64,000 bases of DNA from JAFDCJ01 sp964527835 (GCA_964527835.1 CAZGNV010000021.1:5617-69616), one strand, 5' to 3'; positions 43,532 through 51,329 are shown, numbered from the stretch's first letter. The notes: a model not told the origin generated them from the letters alone. Numbers and translations: made by a program.

Positions 43532-43729
43532 CTAATGGTTCGGCAGCAGCAATTTTAATTGCTTTTGGTTTGTTTTGTCAATAATGCGCGACCGCCGCAA
43601 GGAACGCTTCCGTTTGGTGGTCTTTTTGGTCAGGATATGACTGCCGCACGATTTGTTGTAGACAAATTTACCACTGCCGGTTTTTTTAAATCTCTTGGCA
43701 GCCGCTCGGTTGGTTTTAATTTTCGGCAT
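43532..43729 (-). CDS. rpmI: 50S ribosomal protein L35
   Basis: The 65-residue basic protein MPKIKTNRAAAKRFKKTGSG ... RSLRRSRIIDKTNQKQLKLLLPNH is standard L35. ATG 43729 follows AAAGGAGAG; the longer reading to 43876 has no ribosome site and is ignored. Confidence 0.97.
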   Translation of the reverse strand: MPKIKTNRAAAKRFKKTGSGKFVYNKSCGSHILTKKTTKRKRSLRRSRIIDKTNQKQLKLLLPNH

Positions 43730-43790
43730 AATTTTCTCTCCTTTGATGTCCGCTTCGTCCGGGTCGGCGGCGATTGGTTTTTCCGGTAAC

Positions 43791-43834
43791 GGGAAAAAAA
43801 TAGATGGCGTGAGCTGCAAAAATCGTCTCACGCC
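43791..43834 (-). terminator. terminator-like hairpin between infC and rpmI
   Basis: GGCGTGAG (43806-43813) and CTCACGCC (43827-43834) are perfect complements around a 13-nt loop, and on the minus strand a T-run (43800-43794) follows. It stands 60 bp upstream of rpmI and could terminate or attenuate transcription between infC and rpmI-rplT. Confidence 0.55.
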
Positions 43835-43996
43835 ACCGTCACGGTTGATCGGCAGAATTGTGCGGACCCCCATCACTGTCCGGGCAGCGATCTGATCCGG
43901 TTGGCTGTTCTTTGCGCCCCCTGGGGCAGGCGGCCGGGACCCGCTGATTAAAAGGCCTGCAGCGCTCGAAAATGACTTGTTGTTACGAGTTTGTCA

Positions 43997-44536
43997 TTAT
44001 CGCGGTGCCAGCAACATCACCAGGGAGCGTCCTTCAAATTTGGGTGCCTGTTCCACCACCGCGACTTCTTCGGTTTCTCCCGCGATCTTTTCGAGAACGG
44101 CCATCCCCAGCTTGGACAGCGTGATTTCCCGTCCCCTGAAAACCACCGTCACCTTGACCTTGTCTTTTCTTTCGATGAATTTTTTAATATGACTGATCTT
44201 GACCTGCAGATCATGCTCACCGGTCTTCGGGCGCACCTTGATCTCTTTTACCTGGAAGGTGCTTTGCTTTTTCTTGGCTTCCTGTTTCTTCTTGGTCTGC
44301 TCGTAACGGTACCGGCCATAGTCCATAATCTTGCAAACCGGCGGGTTGGCGTTGGGTGACACTTCGACCAGATCCAGTCCAAATTCGGCAGCCGTTTCCA
44401 GGGCCTGCCGCGTTGGAATAATGCCGATCTGCTCCCCGTCCGGATCGATCACTCTGACTTCCCGGGCCCTGATATTCTGGTTAATTTTAACGCGATTGGT
44501 TCGAACCGGCCGATGGGGTCTTCTTGGTGCAGCTAT
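43997..44536 (-). CDS. infC: translation initiation factor IF-3, apparent AUA start
   Basis: The 179-residue protein has the N domain (NRVKINQNIRAREVRVIDPDG), the Lys-rich linker (YEQTKKKQEAKKKQ) and the C domain (IKVRPKTGEHDLQVKISHIKKF). The frame is open back to a TAG at 44542-44540. The only codon suited to start the conserved N-terminus is ATA 44536-44534, exactly 6 nt after AGGAGG (44548-44543). A GTG at 44452 would delete 28 conserved residues. E. coli infC uses the rare AUU, which IF-3 discriminates against to control itself; AUA would serve the same role. No thrS lies upstream, contrary to the usual order. Confidence 0.9.
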   Translation of the reverse strand: MAAPRRPHRPVRTNRVKINQNIRAREVRVIDPDGEQIGIIPTRQALETAAEFGLDLVEVSPNANPPVCKIMDYGRYRYEQTKKKQEAKKKQSTFQVKEIKVRPKTGEHDLQVKISHIKKFIERKDKVKVTVVFRGREITLSKLGMAVLEKIAGETEEVAVVEQAPKFEGRSLVMLLAPR

Positions 44537-44737
44537 GTTCTACCTCCTATTGTTATGATCCTGTTTTGTCCGCAGCGACGCCTGCAGCCGGATTTCGCCG
44601 GTCTGTCGAAGCGGTCCAGCACACACTGCCCGCCCCTTTTTTCGCTGTCATGACATCCTTTATCCATCCGTTTCCATCCGTTTGAATATATAACAAAATC
44701 AAGAAATGCAAGGAAAAAATGCAAGCAATGCCCAAAG

Positions 44738-44780
44738 TTGATGATCCCGTAAAAAGTTCAATTTTTACGATTGCGTCAAA
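44738..44780. repeat. end fragment of the family 1 repeat
   Basis: GATGATCCCGTAAAAAGTTC (44740-44759) matches the end consensus GATGAA..CGTAAAAAGTC of the long inverted repeats, and forms a small hairpin with the ATTTTTACG that follows. It lies in the 261-bp infC/deaminase gap, which otherwise shows no gene. Confidence 0.45.
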
Positions 44781-44797
44781 GTTAATGAAATCCACTC

Positions 44798-45313
44798 TTA
44801 TTGCGCCAGGGTGTATTCGGCCAGCAGACTCCCGCGCCAGTAACGATTAGCGGGATTGGAAAAATAAGTTTGAAAAATTTTCAGGCTTTCATTGCGCATC
44901 AGGTGCGGGACCACCTCAATGGGACTGTTTTTATACAACGGTTTGAGCCGGGTAAGATCGCAGCCCGTCCCCCCGCCCATAACGTCTTCATAGGCAAAAA
45001 CAACGGTGGCCACCCCGGCCAGAATAAGGGCCGCGTAACACATCAGGCAGGGTTCCATGGTGCAAAAAACGCTTATTTCACGGGGATCAAGTGCCGGCTT
45101 GTATTCGACCAGGCCCCTCAAGGCAACCATTTCAGCATGATCGATTTCATTGCTCGCGTCGGCAACCGTCCCTTGGCGGGTGCCGGTGGCCACGATTCTG
45201 TCCTGGTGGACCATCACACAGCCCACCGGAAATTCCCCTGCTGCCAGAGCGTCTTCGGCCAGGGCCAGCGCCTTTTTCATGAAATGCTCGTACCTTGCAG
45301 CCGCAACTGCCAT
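44798..45313 (-). CDS. nucleoside/tRNA deaminase of the CDA superfamily
   Basis: The 171-residue protein has HAEMVALRG and EPCLMCYAAL, the zinc and proton-relay motifs of the cytidine-deaminase superfamily, and the N-terminal MKKALALAEDALAAGEFPVGCVMV block shared with TadA and guanine deaminases. It lacks the canonical TadA spacing N-D-PTAHAE, so tRNA A34 editing is possible but not certain. ATG 45313 after AAGGGGGC is preferred to the start at 45364, which would overlap the next gene by 23 bp. Confidence 0.8.
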   Translation of the reverse strand: MAVAAARYEHFMKKALALAEDALAAGEFPVGCVMVHQDRIVATGTRQGTVADASNEIDHAEMVALRGLVEYKPALDPREISVFCTMEPCLMCYAALILAGVATVVFAYEDVMGGGTGCDLTRLKPLYKNSPIEVVPHLMRNESLKIFQTYFSNPANRYWRGSLLAEYTLAQ

Positions 45314-45341
45314 ATGCCCCCTTTTCCCTCGGGTCCAGTTT

Positions 45342-45899
45342 TCACAATTTACAGACATCCTCATCGCAGGGGCAGGCGCCGTCCACTTCGTAGCAATATA
45401 TCAGGCGCGATTCCATTTCAGCTCTTTTGGCCGCAATCGCGGCAAAATCGGCGCTGGCAGCAATTTCAACCAGCTGCTGCCTGGATGGGATCGTTTCCAG
45501 TCCCGTGGAAACCACCTGACCGCTGGCGCCATCCAGAACCTCGGCATTCCTGCCATTGGTCACCACGGCAAGTGGGATCTGGTAGCCCGTCAAAAGCCGG
45601 GAGGCGGCCAGCGCCGGGCGGCGGCGGGTAACAATCGAGCCGGGACCGTAACGGACGATCATGCAGACCCTTGCCGCCATTTTTATCAAAAAATCGATCT
45701 TAATAACAGCGCGATTTTCGCCCGCCTGGACCATCAGTTTTCTGCGCGGTTCCAGGTCAGCCTTTAAATAGCCTTTTTCAGCAATCAGCAGTTGCGCGAT
45801 TTTCTGCCGGTAGCGTTCATCATGGGTGTCTGCCACAGGCTTGCCGGTAATGAAATCTTCAAGCTCACCCAATATTAAATGATGTCCCTGAATTCCCAT
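45342..45899 (-). CDS. HsdR-N-like (type I restriction R N-terminal) domain protein
   Basis: A 185-residue protein resembling the HSDR_N_2 group: DERYRQKIAQLLIAEKGYLKADLEPRRKLMV, then NRAVIKIDFLIKM and a core with IPLAVVTNGRNAEVLDG. These match the nuclease-like fold found at the N-terminus of type I restriction R subunits but without helicase. The C-terminus has a cysteine pair (CPCDEDVC) not expected in that fold. No hsdM or hsdS is nearby, so a restriction role is not supported. It lies 28 bp upstream of the deaminase. Confidence 0.65.
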   Translation of the reverse strand: MGIQGHHLILGELEDFITGKPVADTHDERYRQKIAQLLIAEKGYLKADLEPRRKLMVQAGENRAVIKIDFLIKMAARVCMIVRYGPGSIVTRRRPALAASRLLTGYQIPLAVVTNGRNAEVLDGASGQVVSTGLETIPSRQQLVEIAASADFAAIAAKRAEMESRLIYCYEVDGACPCDEDVCKL

Positions 45900-45974
45900 T
45901 AATGACTCTCTTTTGGATTTCGCAAAATTTCCGACAACCAGCGTTCAGGGCAACGGTATCCAACGGTTAAAAAT

Positions 45975-45988
45975 GGATAGCGCTATCC
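45975..45988. promoter_or_regulatory. 14-bp palindrome between divergent dgt and the HsdR-N gene
   Basis: GGATAGCGCTATCC is a perfect palindrome in the 190-bp divergent gap, just before the candidate dgt promoter. It could be an operator; no regulator is assigned. Confidence 0.35.
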
Positions 45989-46025
45989 CGACTTTAAATG
46001 ATAAATGTTGAAAGCCAAATATTTC

Positions 46026-46055
46026 TTTACAACTGCAACTGCCTGCGTCTAATAT
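46026..46055 (+). promoter_or_regulatory. candidate promoter of dgt
   Basis: TTTACA (46026-46031) and TAATAT (46050-46055) are 18 bp apart, 35 bp upstream of the dgt start. Both boxes are good. Confidence 0.5.
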
Positions 46056-46089
46056 AACATCTTTTTTAAATTTGTTAAGTGGGTTGACC

Positions 46090-47145
46090 ATGACCATCCG
46101 TGAACAATTCGAGAAACGCGAACGGAACTTCATATCTCCCTATGGGTGCTTGAGCGCGCAAAGTCAGGGACGTGCGATTGCAGAAGACCCCTGCCCGGTG
46201 CGCACTGCCTTCCAGCAGGATCGGGATCGCATCGTTTTTTCCAATGCTTTTCGGCGGTTGAAGCATAAAACCCAGGTTTTCCTGTCCCCCCTGGGAGATG
46301 ATTACCGAACGCGGCTGACCCATACCCTTGAGGTTTCCCAGATGGCCCGGACCATGGCCCGGGCCCTGGCCTTGAACGAGGATCTGGTGGAGGCCATCGC
46401 CCTGGGCCACGATCTGGGGCACACGCCTTTCGGACACAGCGGCGAAACCGTGCTCAAGGAAATCTTTGCCTCGGATTTTTCCCACAATGAACAGAGCCTC
46501 AGGGTCGTTGATGTCCTGGAAAACAACGGCAAGGGACTCAATTTGACCCTGGAAGTGCGCGATGGAATTGTAAAACACTCCAAGGGCTACGGCAAAATCA
46601 TCCCCGATGACCCCGCGGAGCTGGCCTGCACCGTTGAGGGGCAAATTGTCAGAATCGCGGATATCATGGCCTATCTGAATCACGACCTGGAAGATGCCAT
46701 TCGCAGCGGGGTGATCCAGGCCGAACAGGTCCCCCAGGACTGTGCCAGAATTCTGGGCCGCAGCCACTCCCAACGGGCGACCACCATGATCCGGGATCTG
46801 ATATCATCCAGCCAGGTCGACGGCAATGGGATGCAGTTGAAAATCAGCGATGAAGTGCACGGCGCCATGAATCTTTTGCGAAAATTTCTTTATGACAACG
46901 TGTATCGCTCCCCCCGGGTGCACAAGGACTTTGAAAAAGCAAAAAAAATCCTGTCCGAACTTTACGGTTATTTCCTTGACAACAAGGGCATGCGGGATAA
47001 AAAACTCAGCGAACTGTACATTCTGGGCAACCACCACCGGCGGCCCTCCGCAGCCAGAATCGTCTGTGACCTGATTGCCAGCATGACGGACCGCTACGCC
47101 ATGAATCTTTACAAAGAAATCTTTTTTCCCCTTGCGGATGGATGA
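46090..47145 (+). CDS. dgt: deoxyguanosinetriphosphate triphosphohydrolase-like HD protein
   Basis: Hydrolyses dNTPs to deoxynucleosides and PPPi. The 351-residue protein has the HD motifs RLTHTLEVSQMAR and ALGHDLGHTPFGHSGE, then SHNEQSLRVVD and IADIMAYLNHDLEDAI. This is the shorter dGTPase-like form (longer enzymes exceed 500 residues). ATG 46090 (MTIREQFEKR) is preferred; TTG 46072 is open. It overlaps the next gene by 4 bp (ATGA). Dgt-like enzymes also appear in phage defence, but nothing else here points that way. Confidence 0.92.
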   Translation: MTIREQFEKRERNFISPYGCLSAQSQGRAIAEDPCPVRTAFQQDRDRIVFSNAFRRLKHKTQVFLSPLGDDYRTRLTHTLEVSQMARTMARALALNEDLVEAIALGHDLGHTPFGHSGETVLKEIFASDFSHNEQSLRVVDVLENNGKGLNLTLEVRDGIVKHSKGYGKIIPDDPAELACTVEGQIVRIADIMAYLNHDLEDAIRSGVIQAEQVPQDCARILGRSHSQRATTMIRDLISSSQVDGNGMQLKISDEVHGAMNLLRKFLYDNVYRSPRVHKDFEKAKKILSELYGYFLDNKGMRDKKLSELYILGNHHRRPSAARIVCDLIASMTDRYAMNLYKEIFFPLADG

Positions 47146-47801
47146 CGACCCCCATGGACATCGCCACCTATCCGGTTCATCTCCAGGGTGTTGACCCGGC
47201 GCCTTTTTTCACTCGCCTGCGGCAACTTTACGACGCCATGGACCGCGGCTATGCCCGGGCGGCCGATCATTATGGATTCAGCTGTGCAGGTTGCACGGAC
47301 AACTGCTGCCGCACCCGTTTTCACCATCACACCTACCTTGAATATCTGTTTGTGCTGGAAGGCGTCGCCTCCCTTGACACCGAATCACAGCAGCAGGTGC
47401 GTTTGCGGGCCGCGCAGATCTGCCGCAGTTTCGACCGGGCCGATGAGCAGGGATTGCCGGTCAGGGAAATGTGCCCGCTCAATATGGACGCCCGCTGCAT
47501 CCTGTATCCCTATCGCCCCATGATCTGCCGGCTGCACGGCATCCCCCACGAACTGCGCAGGCCCGGCCGGAACATCCTGCACGGCCCGGGATGCGGCTCC
47601 TTTGATCAGCACTGCGGAGAAAAGGCCTATTTCCCGTTTGACCGCACACCTTTTTATATGGGTCTGGCAGGGCTGGAAAACGAGTTCAAGCAGGCCGCCG
47701 GGCTCAGCGGCAGGATCAAGATGACGATCGCCCGCATGATCGTGCGCAACGCAGAGCGCATGGGGCAAAGCGCAGAGGGCAAAAAACATGAAATACGTTG
47801 A
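47142..47801 (+). CDS. YkgJ-family cysteine-cluster protein 1
   Basis: A 219-residue protein with cysteine clusters typical of the YkgJ (CxxxCxxC) family, thought to bind zinc or iron: FSCAGCTDNCC near residue 50, MCPLNMDARCILYPYRPMICRL near 110-130 and GPGCGSF near 150. The central RPMICR matches the family's RP-x2-CR signature. It overlaps dgt by 4 bp and ykgJ 2 by 14 bp, so the three form one operon. It is less like the other two YkgJ proteins in this region than they are to each other. Confidence 0.85.
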   Translation: MTTPMDIATYPVHLQGVDPAPFFTRLRQLYDAMDRGYARAADHYGFSCAGCTDNCCRTRFHHHTYLEYLFVLEGVASLDTESQQQVRLRAAQICRSFDRADEQGLPVREMCPLNMDARCILYPYRPMICRLHGIPHELRRPGRNILHGPGCGSFDQHCGEKAYFPFDRTPFYMGLAGLENEFKQAAGLSGRIKMTIARMIVRNAERMGQSAEGKKHEIR

Positions 47802-48582
47802 CTGCGACGAGATAGACAAGCTGCCGGGAATTCGGCTCGACGAAAACGATACTTTTTCGTTTCGCTGCCACCCGGATGTCGCCTGTTTCAACCGCTGCTG
47901 CCGCAATCTGAATCTTTTCCTGTATCCCTACGATGTTCTCCGGTTGAAAAAAGCGCTGGATCTGTCATCGGACGAATTTCTGGACCGTTACGTGGACATC
48001 GTCTTGAGACCCGCCAATTTTTTTCCCGACGTGCTGCTGCACATGGCCGACAATCCGGAAAAAACCTGCCCCTTTCTGACCGAGTCGGGCTGCAGCGTCT
48101 ACGCGGACCGGCCCGACACCTGCCGGACACTGCCCATCGAACAGGGAATCCTGTATGATGCCGACCTTAATAAGGAACAGCCGGTTTATTTTTTCCGACC
48201 GCCTGATTTTTGCCGCGGACCGGATGAAAACAAACAGTGGACCATCGTGTCATGGACCCGGGACCAGGAGGCGCAGGTATATCACGAGATGACCATCCGC
48301 TGGGCGCGGTTAAAGCGGCTGTTTCAAAACGATCCCTGGGGAAATGAAGGCCCCGGTGGCCCCCGTGCTAAAATGGCCTTCATGGCCACGTACAACCTTG
48401 ACCGCTTCCGGGATTTCGTGTTTCAGAGCAGCTTTTTGAAGCGCTACCGCATTAAACCTGCCGTCCGCCAGAAGCTGAAAAAAAATGACGTCGCATTGCT
48501 GAAATTCGGCTTTGCGTGGGTCAAATATTTTGTGTGGGACATCCCCAGCACAAAGTTCAAAGAACGCGCACCCAAAGCTTGA
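47788..48582 (+). CDS. YkgJ-family cysteine-cluster protein 2
   Basis: 264 residues with CHPDVACFNRCCRNLNLFLYPYDVLRLKK, TCPFLTESGCSVYADRPDTCRTLPIEQG and PDFCRG. The RPDTCR motif and cysteine spacing fit the YkgJ zinc/iron-chelating family. It is clearly paralogous to YkgJ 3 at 50.0 kb: both share LNxFLxPYDxLRLK, LDLSSxEFLxR, and NDVALLxxGxxWVK near the end. The ATG follows AGAGGGC. Its stop codon lies inside a repeat fragment shared with the SDR stop. Confidence 0.85.
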   Translation: MKYVDCDEIDKLPGIRLDENDTFSFRCHPDVACFNRCCRNLNLFLYPYDVLRLKKALDLSSDEFLDRYVDIVLRPANFFPDVLLHMADNPEKTCPFLTESGCSVYADRPDTCRTLPIEQGILYDADLNKEQPVYFFRPPDFCRGPDENKQWTIVSWTRDQEAQVYHEMTIRWARLKRLFQNDPWGNEGPGGPRAKMAFMATYNLDRFRDFVFQSSFLKRYRIKPAVRQKLKKNDVALLKFGFAWVKYFVWDIPSTKFKERAPKA

Positions 48583-48612
48583 TGAAGTCGTAAAAAGTCA
48601 AATTTTCTCGCT
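48581..48612. repeat. end fragment of the family 1 repeat between convergent genes
   Basis: GATGAAGTCGTAAAAAGTCA (48581-48600) followed by AATTTTCTCGC is the best match to the right end of copy A (GATGAACCCGTAAAGAGTCG on its minus strand). The YkgJ 2 stop (48580-48582) and the SDR stop (48600-48598) both fall in it, so the repeat forms the 3' ends of two convergent genes. Confidence 0.55.
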
Positions 48613-49437
48613 CTGCGCTTTGCCCTCTACCCCTTCGGGCATCGCTTCCACCCGGTCGGCGCCCAGGACATATCCGCCGTCCAGCCGCAGCACAGCACCG
48701 GTCATAAAAGGGGCGTCCCTGATGATAAACAACACGGCGCGAACCACGTCGTCCACCGTGCCGGTGCGCTGCAGCAAAGTGTGCTCCAAAAGCGCCTTGC
48801 GGCGGTCTTCGGTCAGCAGGCCCCAGCCCCGGGTTTTTTCAGCATGCCGGGTTGCGACCAGGCCCAGCATCAGCTCATTGACCCGAACCTGGGGGGCGCC
48901 CTCCCGGGCCCAGGTTTCCGTCAGCAGCGCAACCCCCCGGCTGGCCGCCGCATAGGCGTCGTTGAAAATCATGCCGGCCGGGCCGCTGCGGCCGACAAGG
49001 GCGGCAATCGAAGAGAAATTGACCACCACCGCATCCCCGGCCGCTTTGAGATGCGGCAGCGCACAGTCAAAAACCCACCGCTTGGCGCGCAGGGTGGTTG
49101 CCACTTCCAGGTCCCATTGTTGCCGGGTATAGGCGCCGTGCACCACCGGCCAGCCGCCGCGCTCGATGTTGTTGATCAGAATATCCAGCCGCCCGAAACG
49201 ATCGATCACCTTCCGGATCAGCCCCGGGATGGCATCGACTTCCAGCAGATTGGTCCGCACCAGGAGGTGTTCGCCGCCGCTGCGGGCAAAATCCCGCCGC
49301 ATGTCTTCCAGCGCTTCGGGCCAGTCGTAATAGGTGGCCGCCACCCGGACCCCGGCCTGTGCCAGGGCCAGTCCGATGCCCTTGCCGATTCCCTTGACGG
49401 CCCCGAGCACCAGGGCCGTTTTGCCTTTCAGTTCCAT
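48598..49437 (-). CDS. SDR-fold protein lacking the catalytic lysine
   Basis: The 279-residue protein has the SDR fold: cofactor loop GAVKGIGKGIG, NNIERGG in place of NNAG, strand VVVNFSSIAALVG with Ser142/143 and Tyr162. The Tyr-x3-Lys motif reads YAAAS: lysine 166 is serine, and the codons TAT GCG GCG GCC AGC leave no doubt. The C-terminus (FMTGAVLRLDGGYVL) is that of a FabG-type enzyme. It may be non-catalytic or act differently. ATG 49437 with AAGGGGAC upstream is preferred. It lies convergent to YkgJ 2 and upstream of two repeat elements. Confidence 0.8.
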   Translation of the reverse strand: MELKGKTALVLGAVKGIGKGIGLALAQAGVRVAATYYDWPEALEDMRRDFARSGGEHLLVRTNLLEVDAIPGLIRKVIDRFGRLDILINNIERGGWPVVHGAYTRQQWDLEVATTLRAKRWVFDCALPHLKAAGDAVVVNFSSIAALVGRSGPAGMIFNDAYAAASRGVALLTETWAREGAPQVRVNELMLGLVATRHAEKTRGWGLLTEDRRKALLEHTLLQRTGTVDDVVRAVLFIIRDAPFMTGAVLRLDGGYVLGADRVEAMPEGVEGKAQSEKI

Positions 49438-49502
49438 GACCGTCCCCTTTTCTATTTTTTTCAAAATAAGATGCAGAAACACCGCGCAATCTGCATTTTG
49501 GC

Positions 49503-49645
49503 ATCGCTTTCTGTGTCCATTTGGGGCGCCAGCGAATCGGTGGGCTAAATTGCAAGAACTCGGCGCCAGCGCCTCAGACAGCTTGCAATTCTTAACGCCC
49601 ACCGATCCGCTGGCTTTTTTCCCCAAATGGACAATGACGCTCAAC
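49503..49645. repeat. long inverted repeat, family 1, copy C
   Basis: The arms pair over TGTCCATTTGGGG, GCCAGCG and ATCGGTGGGC. The 49-bp core is on the minus strand (49598-49550, GCGTTAAGAATTGCAAGCTG ... GAGTTCTTGCAA). Its outer arms differ entirely in sequence from copies A and B. The left flank (49484-49530) recurs inverted at 63162-63208. It lies in the 586-bp gap between the SDR start and YkgJ 3, which holds no gene. Confidence 0.8.
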
Positions 49646-49702
49646 CAAAAACCATCTTGCGCTCAGTCTGGTTTCATTGACCTAACTTTGACAACTGACC
49701 GG

Positions 49703-49944
49703 CCCATAAAAATCGACGTGAATTGGCCGTCGGATGGTGTTTTCTGCAAACCGGCATGCTTACTCAACAGTTACATATTTTCGCAGTGTCCCTTTTTTGG
49801 GATGCATGGCACGGGACGGATTCAAGTTAGCACTTGATTGGGCCGCGTTCCAAACAAGGGACACGCTGCACAGGCATGGTTTCATACCGGTTGGAAGAAA
49901 ATATCATGCGCCGGTCAATTCACACCTTCAATTTGATTCACTGC
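49703..49944. repeat. palindromic repeat, family 2, copy 1, with a 114-bp insertion
   Basis: It shares with 63037-63157 the stretches CGACGTGAATTGGCCG, GATGGTGTTTTCTGC, GGTTTCATACCGG and GGAAGAAAATATCATGCGCC. The ends (GTGAATTGGCCG / CGGTCAATTCACAC) and middle parts are inverted repeats. Compared with copy 2 it has 114 extra bases (49759-49872) between two GGCATG copies (49753-49758, 49873-49878). The insert has its own inverted pair at 49783-49794 and 49856-49869 (CAGTGTCCCTT / AAGGGACACGCTG). Confidence 0.7.
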
Positions 49945-50023
49945 CGCGCGCGCCCAACATGCACACTCGAGCGATAAAAATGTCCCGCCGGCGCGGCGCA
50001 CAGGGCACCTGGATATGGAATTA

Positions 50024-50743
50024 CTAAATATCAAACAGCACCCGCTTGACCCATTGCATCCCGAGCTCCAGCAGCGCCACGTCATTTTCCATCGCCGCCT
50101 CAAGGGTCTGCTGAGCGATGCCGTCCGGCAGCCCCGCGTTTGCAATCCGGCCCCGAAAATGATCCAGGTCGTAAAGGGCGGTGAAAAACAGCTGCCGGGC
50201 GCCGCCGTCCAGCACCCCCGACCGGCGCTGATTATTGAGGCTGACGATTTCCAGCATCCGGTCGTTGAAACTGTTGTAGACAGCCGCCCCCTGCTGGATG
50301 ATCCACTGCTTCACACTGCGGCTGTCGCCGGCCTCAAATCCACGGCAATGCGGCTCCCGCAGCAGCCAGAACTGTTCGGTCAACTCGCCGGTTTTGCGAT
50401 TGCGCGAAACGGCCCGCACCAGAGGATAAATACGGCAGGAAGACGGCCGGTTTTCATAAACGCGGCAGCCGTCAGAAGTGACAAAGGGACACGTGCGTTC
50501 ACGGGCATCGGCTGGTTTGAGGGTGACAACCGGCAGTCCGGATTGCGGTCCGGTGTGCAGGCCGGTGAACCGGGCGAGAAATTCGCCGGAAGACAGATCA
50601 AGCCCGTTTTTCAGGCGCAGGATGTCATAGGGCGTTAAAAACTGGTTTAAGTCCCGGCAGCAGGCATTAAAGCACGGCACCGCCGGCGAACACGCAAAAC
50701 AAAACCCGGCCTCGGCCGCCAACGGCATCATCTGATGGTTCAT
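50024..50743 (-). CDS. YkgJ-family cysteine-cluster protein 3
   Basis: 239 residues: CFACSPAVPCFNACCRDLNQFLTPYDILRLK, TCPFVTSDGCRVYENRPSSCRIYPLVR and EPHCRGFE. The RPSSCR signature and cysteine spacing match the YkgJ family and follow the order of YkgJ 2, so the two probably arose by duplication. The choice of start is uncertain: ATG 50743 (MNHQMM) has AAAGGAG 11 nt upstream; the frame opens to 50782. Confidence 0.82.
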   Translation of the reverse strand: MNHQMMPLAAEAGFCFACSPAVPCFNACCRDLNQFLTPYDILRLKNGLDLSSGEFLARFTGLHTGPQSGLPVVTLKPADARERTCPFVTSDGCRVYENRPSSCRIYPLVRAVSRNRKTGELTEQFWLLREPHCRGFEAGDSRSVKQWIIQQGAAVYNSFNDRMLEIVSLNNQRRSGVLDGGARQLFFTALYDLDHFRGRIANAGLPDGIAQQTLEAAMENDVALLELGMQWVKRVLFDI

Positions 50744-51038
50744 CTGCCTGTCAACTCCTTTCGGTCTCCCCATGACCGCCACAGCGCCACCCCACCTTGT
50801 TTTCTGGTAGCAGGTTCAGCGCGCTTGTCAAGGTCAAAAATATCGTTTGGCATCTCCGGTAGCCGCCACTTGCTTCCATGGTCGCTGCGCCGGCCCGAAA
50901 AGCCGCCAAACCAGGAAGTCATCCGTTTGGTGATACTACATATGGTGGCTGATTTGAACCTTTCATCCAGATGTTGTAACCGCCACTATTCCGTTGCCTG
51001 AGCGGCGTTTTTGCGCTCTTTTAGCGGCTGAAAAGTAC

Positions 51039-51067
51039 TTGACAAGCGCAATTCACAATGATATTGT
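51039..51067 (+). promoter_or_regulatory. promoter of aprBA
   Basis: TTGACA (51039-51044) and TATTGT (51062-51067) are 17 bp apart, giving a long leader of about 255 nt to aprB. The -10 is inside an imperfect palindrome ACAATGATATTGT. The 585-bp gap before aprB (50744-51329) otherwise shows no gene. Confidence 0.65.
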
Positions 51068-51204
51068 TTCTCCCTTATTTGAATGTATCTAATTGAAATT
51101 ATAAAAAATTCAGCTGTTCATCCTAAAATCCGGCAACTGAATCGAGTGAAACCGGAAGGGTTCCGGTCGGCATAAATAAAACCCATGCGAAAAAAATAAA
51201 AAAA

Positions 51205-51227
51205 GCCTGAAAGGTCTTGTTTCAGGC
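51205..51227 (+). promoter_or_regulatory. hairpin in the aprB leader
   Basis: GCCTGAAA pairs with TTTCAGGC around a 7-nt loop, about 100 nt before the aprB start and without a following T-run. It could stabilise the abundant aprBA mRNA or be a control site. Confidence 0.45.
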
Positions 51228-51329
51228 CAACCACACGAAGGGAGGTGCAAAAAAGATACATTTTACAGGGGTGTTTAACAAAACGTTGGAAACCAACATG
51301 TTATTAACCTGATTTAGGAGGTATATTAA

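Noticed and set aside
49559..50020. Small plus-strand open frames in the 49.5-50.0 kb gap as genes
   Set aside because: They fall in the palindromic repeats, have no ribosome sites, and partly recur in the non-coding copy at 63.0 kb.
45342..50782. Defence island (HsdR-N-like, dgt, YkgJ genes, deaminase)
   Set aside because: No methyltransferase, specificity subunit, integrase, phage gene or known defence partner is present. The deaminase and dgt have ordinary housekeeping forms.
51240..51313. Possible leader peptide before aprB (GTG after GGGAGG)
   Set aside because: The GTG touches the ribosome site, leaving no proper spacing, and the peptide has no regulatory amino-acid run.
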